Shown in pieces: positions 1 to 8,360 of a stretch of DNA of 64,000 nt. A program made the translations under genes and the position numbers. Below the pieces are notes generated by a model that saw nothing but the letters and a program-made list of their open reading frames with translations, was not told where the DNA came from and did not search any database. The stretch lies in assembly GCA_028279985.1 (NCBI GenBank), contig JANQMR010000024.1, positions 124,001-188,000 of the forward strand. Direction: 5' to 3'. Within the stretch, counting starts at the first letter, position 1, and every line of letters starts with the position of its first letter. The stretch comes from Woeseiaceae bacterium. GTDB taxonomy: Bacteria; Pseudomonadota; Gammaproteobacteria; Steroidobacterales; Woeseiaceae.

Positions 1-1
1 C

Positions 2-598
2 CGCTTCGCGCCCGAACTGCTCGCGAGCCTGCTCGAGCATTGCGCGGAAACCTGCCGGATCGAGGACGGCAACCTGGTGGTAGAGCACGCGTACATCGAG
101 CGGCGCCTGGTCCCGCTCAACCTCTACCTCGCCGACGCTAACACCGAGGCCGCGTGCGCCGCCGCGATCGACTACGGCCAGGCCATCCGCGACCTGGCGA
201 TGAGCAACATTTTCGCCGGCGATCTGTTGATAAAGAACTTCGGCGTATCCAGGCACGGGCGCGTCATTTTCTATGACTACGACGAGTTGTGCCTGGTGAC
301 CGACTGCAACTTCCGCCATCTGCCCGAACCCGAAGACGACTACGACGAGCTACGCGCCGACGCCTGGTTCTACGTCGGACCGAACGACGTTTTTCCTGAG
401 CAGTTCATCGAGTTCCTCGGCTTCAAACCCGACGCCAAACAGGCCTTTCTGGATCATCATTCGGACCTGTTGACCGCCGAATTCTGGGCCAGGCTGAGAC
501 AACGCCTGGCCGGCGGCGAGGTGCTCGAAGTGCTGCCGTATACCGCCAGGAACTGGACCGAGCACCGCGGCCGCTCGCTGGTGCCGAGGATGGGGTGA
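2..598 (+). CDS. aceK: Isocitrate dehydrogenase kinase/phosphatase, C-terminal part (5' end outside window)
   Basis: The frame is open from the window edge, so about 199 C-terminal residues are visible. AceK phosphorylates and dephosphorylates isocitrate dehydrogenase and so divides carbon between the TCA cycle and the glyoxylate shunt. The visible part has the family's kinase-like C-lobe signatures: a block reading NIFAGDLLIKNFGV, then RHGRVIFYDYDEL, where the YDYDE stretch carries the metal-binding aspartate region. The tail ending in PRMG is about where AceK proteins normally stop. Full-length AceK is about 570-600 residues, so the N-terminal regulatory domain and the ATP-binding loop lie upstream. 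A perfect hairpin follows 50 bp after the stop. Identification is from recognised motifs, not a search. Confidence 0.93.
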   Translation, partial: RFAPELLASLLEHCAETCRIEDGNLVVEHAYIERRLVPLNLYLADANTEAACAAAIDYGQAIRDLAMSNIFAGDLLIKNFGVSRHGRVIFYDYDELCLVTDCNFRHLPEPEDDYDELRADAWFYVGPNDVFPEQFIEFLGFKPDAKQAFLDHHSDLLTAEFWARLRQRLAGGEVLEVLPYTARNWTEHRGRSLVPRMG

Positions 599-647
599 CC
601 GGACGCACGCCGGGGCCCGGCCCGCAAAACCCGGCCCACAAAACGAG

Positions 648-675
648 AAAGGCAGGGACTCAAAGCCCTGCCTTT
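648..675. terminator. Hairpin terminator shared by aceK and csp
   Basis: There is a perfect 10-bp stem (AAAGGCAGGG / CCCTGCCTTT) with an 8-nt loop. It lies between the convergent 3' ends of aceK (+) and the cold-shock gene (-). The A/T ends of the stem give short T runs on either strand, so it can serve as a bidirectional intrinsic terminator. Confidence 0.75.
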
Positions 676-719
676 CCGGCGTCTTGCCGCACGCTTTGGA
701 GGGCGCGGCGAAACGGGTG

Positions 720-926
720 TTACAGTGGAACGATGTTCTCGGCCTGCGGGCCTTTCTTGCCCTGGGTGATCGTGAACTCGACCTTCTGGCCCTCGGCCAG
801 CGTCTTGAAGCCCCCGCCCTGAATCGCGCTGAAATGCGCGAAAACGTCAGGGCCGCCTTCCTGCTCGATGAAGCCGAATCCTTTGGATTCGTTGAACCAC
901 TTTACGGTTCCGGTAACGGTAGACAT
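720..926 (-). CDS. CspA-family cold-shock protein
   Basis: This 68-residue protein is a single cold-shock (OB-fold) domain that binds single-stranded RNA/DNA and acts as an RNA chaperone. The RNP1-like motif KGFGFI and RNP2-like VFAHFSAI are both present, preceded by GTVKWFN. I chose the ATG at 926 because a GAGGT ribosome-binding site lies about 8 nt upstream and the product then starts [12 protein letters not shown], as in most Csp proteins; an in-frame TTG seven codons upstream has no such support. The 249-bp space before it towards glpD probably holds its promoter and a long leader, typical for csp genes. A second csp gene lies at 33.1 kb. Confidence 0.95.
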   Translation of the reverse strand: MSTVTGTVKWFNESKGFGFIEQEGGPDVFAHFSAIQGGGFKTLAEGQKVEFTITQGKKGPQAENIVPL

Positions 927-1096
927 GTGTTTTACCTCAGATATCAAAAGAATTGCCGTCCGCTTGGACGCTGTTTGCCGTCGTGTTGCTGTGACTTATG
1001 AATCTCAGGTCGAGCTACCTTACCAATACAGATATCTGCGTACCGGAACATCCGGGTTCCGAAAATCTGGGGGAACGTCGAATCCGAACCATAAAT

Positions 1097-1117
1097 ACTG
1101 CCCCGACTTCAGGCAGT
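1097..1117 (-). terminator. Possible weak terminator after glpD
   Basis: On the minus strand, 59 bp after the glpD stop, ACTGCC and GGCAGT form a 6-bp stem around a 9-nt loop, followed by an ATTTATGG run. A second overlapping pairing (CCGAC/GTCGG) is possible. The T tract is poor, so this may instead be structure in the csp leader. Confidence 0.3.
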
Positions 1118-1175
1118 CGGACTATAACGGTAGCTTCGGGCAATAGCGAGCAAAAAAGCGACTTTTTGCCGTTCG

Positions 1176-2780
1176 TCACACGACCCGCAGGGAATCGCTG
1201 TACCGACTGAGCGCGTCGATCTCACGGGTCTTGCGCGCCGCGTCCCAGCCGAGCTCCGCCGCCGCGATCCCGGCAATCTCCGGGTAAAGGCCGCGCCCCT
1301 GGTCGGCCGCGAGACCCAGCATCGTGCGACGGTACACGATATCGGCGAGGGTATGCGGCATCTCCTGCCGGGCGACGAAGGTGAGCTCGGCGGCCAGGAT
1401 ACCGCTACCGTCGCCGATCAGCCGTCGCTGTGCCGGATCGGATTCGGCAAGCCCGGCGATACCCGCGGCGCGCCCGCCGTAGATCGACAACAGGCGTTCC
1501 ACGCCGTCTTCGCGCAACACGCCCAGCGCGGTCAAGGCCCGGCGCGCCTCCTCGATGCCGGATGCACCCGGCAGCGCGCTATCGTGGGTTCGACAGGCCG
1601 GCAGGGTTTTTCCCAGCCGTTTTGCAACCCGGTCCACGGTCTGCTCGGCAAGTTCCCGGTAGGTCGTGAGCTTGCCGCCGACGATCGACAGCAACCCGGC
1701 GCCGATCTCGCGATTCTCGGTGACGATGTGCCGCCGCGTGATCGCCGACTCGGGACCGGCCTCGTGGTACGGCAGCGGCCGCACGCCGGAGTAGGTGTAG
1801 AAGACATCGTCGGTCGTGAGCCCGGCGGACGGGAACACGCGATTGGTTTCGCTCAGCAGGTATTCGACCTCCTCGCTGCTCGCGCGGGTGTCTGCGGGAT
1901 CGCCGTCGTAACGGATGTCGGTCGTGCCGATCAGAAACATGCCGTTCCAGGGAAGGATGAAAAACGGCCGGCCGTCGGATTCCGCCTCGACGTAGAACGC
2001 TTCCCCGGGGGCGCCGTCGAAGCGGCCGACGACAATGTGACTGCCCTTGGTCCCGCCGATCAGGCGGCGCGACGGTTTGCCGCTGGATGCGAGCACCTCG
2101 TCGACCCAGGGTCCCGCGGCGTTGACGACGACCCGCGCTTCGACCCTGCGGTCCTGCCAGGTCCTGCTGTCGTGGTAAACCAGTGATAGCCCGTCGTTCT
2201 CCGTTTCGTCGTTCTTCGTTTCGAGCGAGATGACCGGGGCGTAGGTTGCGATTCGGGCGCCGGCGTCGCGGGCCGCGAGCAGGTTCTCGAGCACCAGACG
2301 CTCGGCGTAGGTGACCTGCGCATCGAAATAGCGTGCCGCGCCCCGGAGCCCCCCGGCCTCGAGACCCGGCGCCGAATCGAGTGCCTCCGACTTCGACAGC
2401 ATCTCGTGTCCCGGCAGCGACTTGCCGATGGACAACAGGTCGTAGGCCGTCAGACCCAGGCGAATCAGGAAACGGCCGCGCCGCGCCGATTCGTAGATCG
2501 GGATACACAGGCTCAGCGGTCGTATCAGATGCGGTGCGATTCGTCGCAGGTTGCGCCGCTCCCGCAGCGACTCGAATACCAGCGGCACTTCGCCATACTC
2601 GAGATAACGCAGGCCGCCGTGGATCAGCCGGCTGGAGGCCCACGACGTGCCGCTGCAGACGTCGGCGCGCTCGAGGACGATCACGGACAGGCCGCGCAAT
2701 GCCGCGTCGCGGGCGATGCCGGCGCCGTTCACTCCGGCGCCTATCACCGCGAGATCGTAGCGGGATCGACCTGCTTCCAT
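1176..2780 (-). CDS. glpD: Aerobic glycerol-3-phosphate dehydrogenase
   Basis: GlpD is a membrane-associated FAD enzyme that oxidises sn-glycerol-3-phosphate to dihydroxyacetone phosphate and passes electrons to quinone. The 534-residue length matches the family. The N-terminus carries the dinucleotide-binding GAGVNGAG (residues 14-21) ending in an acidic residue after the second strand, followed by the DAALRGLSVIVLE and SSRLIHGGLRYLE blocks that mark GlpD/GlpA. The C-terminal domain contains GGKLTTYRELAE. It is the last gene of an apparent leftward run ilvH-proB-proA-glpD, separated from proA by 56 bp holding a short tandem repeat. The glycerol kinase that makes its substrate is about 24 kb away (27142-28629), so the glp genes are not an operon here. 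Confidence 0.97.
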   Translation of the reverse strand: MEAGRSRYDLAVIGAGVNGAGIARDAALRGLSVIVLERADVCSGTSWASSRLIHGGLRYLEYGEVPLVFESLRERRNLRRIAPHLIRPLSLCIPIYESARRGRFLIRLGLTAYDLLSIGKSLPGHEMLSKSEALDSAPGLEAGGLRGAARYFDAQVTYAERLVLENLLAARDAGARIATYAPVISLETKNDETENDGLSLVYHDSRTWQDRRVEARVVVNAAGPWVDEVLASSGKPSRRLIGGTKGSHIVVGRFDGAPGEAFYVEAESDGRPFFILPWNGMFLIGTTDIRYDGDPADTRASSEEVEYLLSETNRVFPSAGLTTDDVFYTYSGVRPLPYHEAGPESAITRRHIVTENREIGAGLLSIVGGKLTTYRELAEQTVDRVAKRLGKTLPACRTHDSALPGASGIEEARRALTALGVLREDGVERLLSIYGGRAAGIAGLAESDPAQRRLIGDGSGILAAELTFVARQEMPHTLADIVYRRTMLGLAADQGRGLYPEIAGIAAAELGWDAARKTREIDALSRYSDSLRVV

Positions 2781-2797
2781 CAGTCCATCGGCCCAGA

Positions 2798-2825
2798 TTA
2801 TTCGTGCTTATTCGTGTTATTCGTG
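2798..2825. repeat. Short tandem repeat between proA and glpD
   Basis: Three copies of TTATTCGTG occur with a 9-10 bp period, ending 17 bp upstream of the glpD start codon and 12 bp after the proA stop. It belongs to the set of gene-boundary repeats described in the findings. Confidence 0.9.
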
Positions 2826-2836
2826 ACTAATCCGGG

Positions 2837-4117
2837 TCAGGCCCGGGTCTGGCCGTCCCCGCGCACGACGTATTTGTAGCTCGTGAGCTGCTCGGCGCCG
2901 ACCGGGCCGCGGGCGTGGATCCTGCCGGTCGCGATACCGATTTCGGCGCCCATGCCGAACTCGCCGCCGTCCGCGAACTGGGTCGAGGCATTGTGCAGGA
3001 CGATCGCGCTGTCGACATCGCGCAAGAACCGTTCGGCGACGGATCGATCCTCGGTGACGATGCTCTCCGTATGCCCGGATCCGTACTCGGCGATGTGTTT
3101 CACCGCTTCCTCGACGCCGTCGATCGCACGAATGGAGATCACCGCGTCGAGGTACTCGCTGCGCCAATCCTCCTCGGTGGCGGGCTCGACCCCTGCCGCG
3201 ATATCGCGAACCGCGGCGTCGCCGCGAACCTCGCAGCCGGCATCCCGCAGCGCCGCTACCACGCCCGGCAGCAGGCGCCCGGCCGCGCCGCGATCGACCA
3301 GCACGGTTTCCGCGGCGCCGCAAATGCCGGTCCGGCGCATCTTGGCGTTCAGCACGATGTCCCGCGCCATGTCCGCATCGGCCGCCTCGTGAAGGTAAAC
3401 GTGACAGATCCCGTCGAGGTGGCCGATCACCGGCACCCGCGCCTCGTCCCTGACGCGCCGGATCAGGTTCTTGCCGCCCCTGGGCACTACCACGTCCACC
3501 CAATCCGTCATCGACGACAACAGGTAACCGACGGCCGCCCGGTCGGTTGTCGGAACGGCCTGCACACAGTGCTCGTCGAGCTCCGCCGCTATCAGGCCTT
3601 CGAGCATGCAGGCCGCAATGGCCCGGCTGGAATCGAAACTCTCCGAGCCGCCGCGCAGGATCACGGCGTTGCCGGATTTGATACACAGTCCGGCGGCATC
3701 CGCCGTCACATTCGGCCGGCTTTCGTAGATGATGCCGATAACGCCGAGCGGTACCGAAACCCGCTGTATGCCGAGACCGTTGGGCCGGCGCCATTCGTCG
3801 CGAACCCGTCCCAGCGGGTCCGGCAGCGCGGCGATGGCCTCGAGACCGGCGGCCATCGATTCGACGCGTGCCGGATCGAGGCGCAGGCGATCGAGCATGG
3901 CGGCGCTCAGCTTGCGTCGTTCCGCCGCCGCCATGTCGGCGGCGTTGGCTTCGAGTATGTCGTCGCCGCGCGAACGTAGTGCGGACGCCGCAGCCGACAG
4001 CGCGGCATCGCGGCTTTGCGACGCCGACGACGACAAGGATTGCGCCGCGCGCCGGGCGCGGGAGCCGATCGCATCCATCATCCCGGCAATCGAAGTTCGC
4101 GTTTCAGCTTGTTGCAT
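2837..4117 (-). CDS. proA: Glutamate-5-semialdehyde dehydrogenase (gamma-glutamyl phosphate reductase)
   Basis: ProA reduces gamma-glutamyl phosphate with NADPH to glutamate semialdehyde, step two of proline synthesis. The 426-residue product has the aldehyde-dehydrogenase-like fold with family blocks PLGVIGIIYESRPNV, KSGNAVILRGG and PRGGKNLIRRV. The catalytic cysteine lies in RRTGICGAAET, and GEFGMGAEIGIATGRIHARGP is near the C-terminus. I place the start at the ATG at 4117 (MQQAETR) because it gives a length close to E. coli ProA; an in-frame ATG at 4141 would add eight residues encoded by the fourth, degenerate copy of the upstream 52-bp repeat. ProB lies directly upstream. Confidence 0.95.
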   Translation of the reverse strand: MQQAETRTSIAGMMDAIGSRARRAAQSLSSSASQSRDAALSAAASALRSRGDDILEANAADMAAAERRKLSAAMLDRLRLDPARVESMAAGLEAIAALPDPLGRVRDEWRRPNGLGIQRVSVPLGVIGIIYESRPNVTADAAGLCIKSGNAVILRGGSESFDSSRAIAACMLEGLIAAELDEHCVQAVPTTDRAAVGYLLSSMTDWVDVVVPRGGKNLIRRVRDEARVPVIGHLDGICHVYLHEAADADMARDIVLNAKMRRTGICGAAETVLVDRGAAGRLLPGVVAALRDAGCEVRGDAAVRDIAAGVEPATEEDWRSEYLDAVISIRAIDGVEEAVKHIAEYGSGHTESIVTEDRSVAERFLRDVDSAIVLHNASTQFADGGEFGMGAEIGIATGRIHARGPVGAEQLTSYKYVVRGDGQTRA

Positions 4118-4307
4118 CGTTCCCGAGTAACACCGGGTCATCCCGGCGTACCTTCTTTGCCTCGCGCGCCGTTTTCGAATAACCCGAGATCGTCTCTATG
4201 TACCCGGTCAGGCCGTAGTATCGGACCCAAACAGCACCAAGTCGTCTCTATGTACCCGGTCAGCCCGCAACGCCGGACTCAAATAACACCAGATCGTCTC
4301 TATGTAC
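4100..4307. repeat. 52-bp tandem array derived from the proB 3' end
   Basis: Four successive units each begin GTAC when read on the minus strand, at 4307, 4255, 4203 and 4151, so the period is exactly 52 bp. The first unit is the true C-terminal coding end of proB, encoding VHRDDLVLF and the stop. Units two and three keep GTACATAGAGACGA almost unchanged. The fourth is degenerate (about 22 of its first 35 positions match unit one by hand alignment) and contains the proA start region. Because 52 is not a multiple of 3, the extra copies are frame-shifted and cannot extend ProB. Confidence 0.92.
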
Positions 4308-5402
4308 CATAACCGAACGACCGCGATAACCGAGTTTTTTCTCTATTTGTTCCGACCGGCAGCCGGTCAGTCGGCCGGCCTCCTCGTCGGAGTACTCCGC
4401 CAGGCCGCGGCCGATCTCGCGGCCGGCCGGATCGAGCAGCGTTACGACATCGCCGCGCCTGAAGCTGCCGGCGACTCGGACAACGCCGACCGGCAAAAGG
4501 CTGTTACCGGCCTCGAGCGCCGCAACGGCGCCCTGATCCAAGCTCAACTCGCCGCGCACTTCCAGAACACCGGCCAGCCATTGCTTGCGCCGCGCAGCCG
4601 GCGTGCCCTTGGCGCGAAACACGGTACAACGCCCGCCGGCGGCCAGTGCGTGCAGTGGCCGATCGATCGCGCCGCTGCTGATCACCGTCGAACAGCCGGC
4701 GTGGGTCGCGATTCGCGCGGCCTGAACCTTGGTCGCCATCCCGCCGCTGCCGATGTCGGACCGGGTCTCCCCGGCCATCGCGACGACGGCCGCGTCTATG
4801 ACGGCCACTTCGGCAATGTGGCCAGCCTCGGAATTCGAAGCCGGGTCGGCGGAATAGAGTCCATCGACGTCGGACAACAAGATCAGCGCGTCGGCCATGA
4901 CGAGCTGCGCCACCCGCGCCGCTAGCCGGTCGTTGTCGCCGTAACGAATCTCCTCGGTCGCCACCGTGTCGTTTTCGTTGATGACCGGGACCGCGCGGTG
5001 TTCCAGAAGGCGGCCGAGCGTCCCCCGGGCATTCAGGAAACGCCGGCGATTCTCGGTATCCTCCAGCGTGAGCAGGATCTGCGCAGCGTCGATACCGTGG
5101 ACGCCTAGCGCATCCTGGTAGGCATGCGCCAGCCTGACCTGGCCGGCGGCAGCCGCCGCCTGCAGGTCCTCGAGCCGCGCGCGGCGCTTGTCGATGCCGA
5201 GCACATTGCTGCCGATCGCAATCGAACCGGAGGACACGACGAGCAACTCGTGACCGCCGCCGTGCAACAGCGCAATGTCATCCGCCAGCCCGCGGAGCCA
5301 CGCCGTGTCGATCAGCCCGTCCCGGCCGACCAGCAAGGAAGAACCGACCTTGACGACGAGGCGGCGATGCGCCTCGATCGAAAAACCGGCCGGCCGGCTC
5401 AC
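4260..5402 (-). CDS. proB: Glutamate 5-kinase with PUA domain
   Basis: ProB phosphorylates L-glutamate with ATP, the first and normally proline-inhibited step of proline synthesis. The 380-residue protein has an N-terminal amino-acid-kinase domain with KVGSSLLV (18-25), SSGSIAIG, the NENDTVATEEIRYGDND substrate block and the GSGGMATKVQAA nucleotide-binding block. A C-terminal PUA domain follows, ending in the usual HRDDLVL. The start is GTG, 3 bp after the ilvH stop, so translation is probably coupled to ilvH. The 3' end of the gene is the first unit of a 52-bp tandem array that continues into the proA leader. Confidence 0.96.
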   Translation of the reverse strand: MSRPAGFSIEAHRRLVVKVGSSLLVGRDGLIDTAWLRGLADDIALLHGGGHELLVVSSGSIAIGSNVLGIDKRRARLEDLQAAAAAGQVRLAHAYQDALGVHGIDAAQILLTLEDTENRRRFLNARGTLGRLLEHRAVPVINENDTVATEEIRYGDNDRLAARVAQLVMADALILLSDVDGLYSADPASNSEAGHIAEVAVIDAAVVAMAGETRSDIGSGGMATKVQAARIATHAGCSTVISSGAIDRPLHALAAGGRCTVFRAKGTPAARRKQWLAGVLEVRGELSLDQGAVAALEAGNSLLPVGVVRVAGSFRRGDVVTLLDPAGREIGRGLAEYSDEEAGRLTGCRSEQIEKKLGYRGRSVMVHRDDLVLFESGVAG

Positions 5403-5405
5403 CGT

Positions 5406-5927
5406 TCAACCCGACAGGCGGTGCTGCCGGTCGAAGGACGACAGCGTGACCTCGCCCTTCGAGACCGCGACGCTGCCGCTCCTTGCAACCGCCGAGAGCC
5501 GCCCGACTTCGACCGCCTCGTCGATGAACGCGTCGATCTCGCGGACACGGCCGGTCAGCATCACCGTGAAGCTGATCTGCGCATCGTCCAGGATCTCGGC
5601 GCCATGCTGCCTGGCGAGCGTCATGGCCCTGGCCAGCGCTCCGGTGGCGAGCTTGAGTTTGACGATGGCGAGCTCACGCTCGTAGTGATCGCCCAGCGTC
5701 ATGTCGTGGATGCTCACGACATCCACGAGCTTGGCGAGTTGTGTATTGAGTCGAGCGATGGCCGCGTCGGAGCCGGTGACGACGAGCGTCACCCGCGAGA
5801 CGGTTTCGTCGTCCGTTGGCGCCACGTTGAGCGACTCGATGTTGTAGCCGCGTGACGAAAACATGCCCGTCATGCGCGTCAGCGCGCCGACTTCGTTCTC
5901 GAGCAGTACCGAAATCACATGCCGCAT
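5406..5927 (-). CDS. ilvH: Acetolactate synthase small (regulatory) subunit
   Basis: This 173-residue protein is the regulatory subunit of acetohydroxyacid synthase, which binds branched-chain amino acids and controls the catalytic subunit. It starts with the standard ACT domain (MRHVISVLLENEVGALTRM, then the RGYNIESL signature of valine-binding subunits) and continues with the C-terminal ALS domain (REL..VKLK). I chose the ATG at 5927 because AGGA lies about 10 nt upstream and homologues start at this position. It is transcribed away from the large-subunit gene ilvI, 144 bp apart, rather than following it in an operon. Downstream it runs into proB after 3 bp. Confidence 0.94.
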   Translation of the reverse strand: MRHVISVLLENEVGALTRMTGMFSSRGYNIESLNVAPTDDETVSRVTLVVTGSDAAIARLNTQLAKLVDVVSIHDMTLGDHYERELAIVKLKLATGALARAMTLARQHGAEILDDAQISFTVMLTGRVREIDAFIDEAVEVGRLSAVARSGSVAVSKGEVTLSSFDRQHRLSG

Positions 5928-6071
5928 GTAGCAAATTCCTGCCGGGTTCCCGTTCCATCTGAAACGACCCGCGGCGACACGCCGCGCGATCCTCAGCGGC
6001 GAGTATTGCAATGCAGCAGTAATTAGTAAACACTCGAACGCGTCAGGCAGATCGGTTCTCGGTACGCATAA
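5928..6071. promoter_or_regulatory. Divergent ilvH / ilvI control region
   Basis: This 144-bp space separates the start codons of ilvH (-) and ilvI (+) and must hold promoters for both directions. An AT-richer patch (TAATTAGTAAACA) near 6020-6032 could be part of a -10 region for ilvI. No leader peptide rich in branched-chain codons and no attenuator hairpin was seen. Confidence 0.5.
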
Positions 6072-7934
6072 ATGGGCAGCATATTGAACGACCAGGCCAG
6101 GCTGGACGACAGCGCGACCAACCCGCTCGCTGGTGCCGCGATGAGCGGCGCGGAGATCGTCGTCCAGGTACTGGCCGACGAGGGTGTGGACACGATCTTC
6201 GGTTACTCAGGCGGCGCGATACTGCCTACCTACGATGCGGTCTTTCGTTACAACGACCGCAACCGGCGTGCCGACGGCAAAGCCGCAATGCCGTTGATCG
6301 TACCCGCTAACGAGCAGGGTGCGGGATTCATGGCGGCCGGTTACGCGCGTGCCAGCGGCAAGGTCGGGGTGGTCATGGTCACCTCGGGCCCGGGTGCGAC
6401 CAACACGGTGACCCCGGTGCGCGACTGCATGGCGGACTCCGTTCCGGTCGTCGTGATCTGCGGCCAGGTGCCGAGAGCGGCGATCGGCACGGATGCGTTC
6501 CAGGAGGCCCCGGTATCGGCGATCATGGGCGCGGTCGCGAAACACGTGTTCCTGGTTACCGATCCCGAGCGCCTCGAGGCGACGATGCGCACCGCGTTCG
6601 AACTCGCGCGTACCGGACGGCCCGGGCCGGTGGTCGTGGACATTCCCAAAGACGTACAAAACTGGCAGGGCTCGTTCCAGGGCAGCGGTATGCTGCCGAT
6701 GCCGGGCTATCGTCGCCGGCTGGAAGCGGTACGGTCCAATCGCCTGACCGACGACTGCTGCGAGCGCTTCTACGAGATGCTCGCGGAATCGGAACGACCG
6801 CTGATCTACGCGGGCGGCGGCGTGATCAACGGCAATGCCAGCAAGCCGATGCGACGCCTCGCCAAGGAATACGGCATTCCGGTCACGACGACCCTGATGG
6901 CGCTGGGAGCCAGCGACACGACACATCCTTTGGCCCTGCACATGCTGGGCATGCACGGTCTCGCCTCCGCCAATTACGCGGTCGAGGATTGCGATTTCCT
7001 GATTGCCGTCGGCGCCCGCTTCGACGACCGGGTGGCCGGAGACCCCATGCGTTTCGCGCCCAGCGCCAAGCACATCGCCCATTTCGACGTGGACATCGCC
7101 GAGGTAGGCAAGGTCAAGAACGTCAACTGGTATCACGTGGGCGTGCTCGACCGGGGCCTGACCGACCTGCTCGCCTACGGACGGCGTATAGCGTTCGACA
7201 AGCGTTACGAGGTCTGGCACCGGGAGATAGCGCGGCTGAAAGAAACCTACGGCCTGAACTACGACCGCGACAGCGAACTGATCCAGCCTTATGCCGTCAT
7301 CGAAGCCGTCAACCGCCATACCAAGGGCCAAGCCATCATCTCTACCGGCGTCGGCCAGCATCAGATGTGGGCCGCGCAGTACTTCGACTACCGCGAGCCC
7401 CGGCTGTGGCTGACCTCGGGAAGCATGGGGACGATGGGATTCGGGCTACCGGCGGCGATCGGCGCTCAACTCGCCAAGCCGGACCGGGTCGTCATCGACA
7501 TCGACGGCGACGCCAGCATGCGCATGAACATCGGCGAGCTCGAAACGGCCACGACCTATAATCTGCCGATCAAGGTCATCGTGCTGAACAACTACGGCGA
7601 CGGCATGGTCCGGCAGTGGCAGAAGCTCTATTACGAGAACCGACAGTCGGCCAGCGACAAATCGCTGCATCGCAAGGACTTCATCAAAGCCGCCGAGGCG
7701 GACGGATTCGAGTTCGCACGCAAACTCGATCGTAAGGCGGATCTGGAGTCCACGATACGCGACTTCATGCGCTTCGAAGGCCCAGCTTTTCTCGAGGTCG
7801 TCATCGACCCCGACGCAGGCGTTTATCCGATGGTAGGCCCCGGCATGTCCTACGACAAGATGGTAACCGGCGACTACATCAATAGCCGCAGCAAGACGGA
7901 AGGCGGGCAACCTGGTCCCAGCGAGATGTTTTAG
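6072..7934 (+). CDS. ilvI: Acetolactate synthase large (catalytic) subunit
   Basis: This ThDP-dependent enzyme condenses pyruvate to acetolactate (or with 2-oxobutyrate) at the head of valine, leucine and isoleucine synthesis. Three domains are visible. The N-terminal PYR domain has the catalytic glutamate (Glu81 in ANEQGAGFMAAGYARASG) and SGPGATNT; the central domain has the FAD-region block GARFDDRV; the C-terminal PP domain has the ThDP/Mg motif starting IDGDASMRMN near residue 477 and closing NNYG. At 620 residues it is longer than the usual 560-590, with an N-terminal extension of about 24 residues and long linkers. Downstream the GFA gene starts after 2 bp. The symbol could equally be ilvB. 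Confidence 0.93.
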   Translation: MGSILNDQARLDDSATNPLAGAAMSGAEIVVQVLADEGVDTIFGYSGGAILPTYDAVFRYNDRNRRADGKAAMPLIVPANEQGAGFMAAGYARASGKVGVVMVTSGPGATNTVTPVRDCMADSVPVVVICGQVPRAAIGTDAFQEAPVSAIMGAVAKHVFLVTDPERLEATMRTAFELARTGRPGPVVVDIPKDVQNWQGSFQGSGMLPMPGYRRRLEAVRSNRLTDDCCERFYEMLAESERPLIYAGGGVINGNASKPMRRLAKEYGIPVTTTLMALGASDTTHPLALHMLGMHGLASANYAVEDCDFLIAVGARFDDRVAGDPMRFAPSAKHIAHFDVDIAEVGKVKNVNWYHVGVLDRGLTDLLAYGRRIAFDKRYEVWHREIARLKETYGLNYDRDSELIQPYAVIEAVNRHTKGQAIISTGVGQHQMWAAQYFDYREPRLWLTSGSMGTMGFGLPAAIGAQLAKPDRVVIDIDGDASMRMNIGELETATTYNLPIKVIVLNNYGDGMVRQWQKLYYENRQSASDKSLHRKDFIKAAEADGFEFARKLDRKADLESTIRDFMRFEGPAFLEVVIDPDAGVYPMVGPGMSYDKMVTGDYINSRSKTEGGQPGPSEMF

Positions 7935-7936
7935 TC

Positions 7937-8356
7937 ATGAGCGAGGAAACCCTGTCCGGAAGCTGCCTGTGCGGCTCGGTGGCCTATCGAATCCACGGCG
8001 ACGCGATGCGCTTCTACCACTGCCACTGCGAACGCTGCCGCAAATCCTCGGGCACCGGTCACGCGAGCAACATCATCGTCAAGCCGATCTCGGTCACCTG
8101 GACCGCGGGCCGGGACTTGGTCCACCGCTACCATCTGCCGGAAGCGAAACGTTTCGGTACGGCCTTTTGCACGGTATGCGGCGGCCCGCTGCCGCGCGTC
8201 GCGGGCGACAACAGCTACGCGGTCGTCCCTGCCGGGACGCTCGATCAGGAGCCGGAGATCGAGCCCGAAGCGCGAATCTTCCACGGCTCCCGCGCCGAAT
8301 GGTCCTGTGAAGACGGTGCGCTGCCCGTGCACGACCGCTATCCCCCGAGAAACTGA
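7937..8356 (+). CDS. GFA-family zinc protein (glutathione-dependent formaldehyde-activating enzyme family)
   Basis: This small 139-residue cytosolic protein has the GFA/CENP-V fold. The zinc-binding cysteines are in the expected order: GSCLCGSV near the N-terminus, CHCERCRKSSG (about 33-43) and FCTVCGGPLP (about 74-83). The family is named after a formaldehyde-glutathione adduct-forming enzyme, but most members have no proven reaction, so I do not assign one. Its start overlaps the ilvI transcript by spacing (2 bp), suggesting cotranscription rather than functional linkage. It converges with the pterin dehydratase gene with only 4 bp between them. Confidence 0.88.
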   Translation: MSEETLSGSCLCGSVAYRIHGDAMRFYHCHCERCRKSSGTGHASNIIVKPISVTWTAGRDLVHRYHLPEAKRFGTAFCTVCGGPLPRVAGDNSYAVVPAGTLDQEPEIEPEARIFHGSRAEWSCEDGALPVHDRYPPRN

Positions 8357-8360
8357 GGCG

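Noticed and set aside
1353-2186. Long rightward open frame inside glpD
   Set aside because: High-GC antisense frame; glpD explains the region and the frame has no domain or ribosome-binding site.
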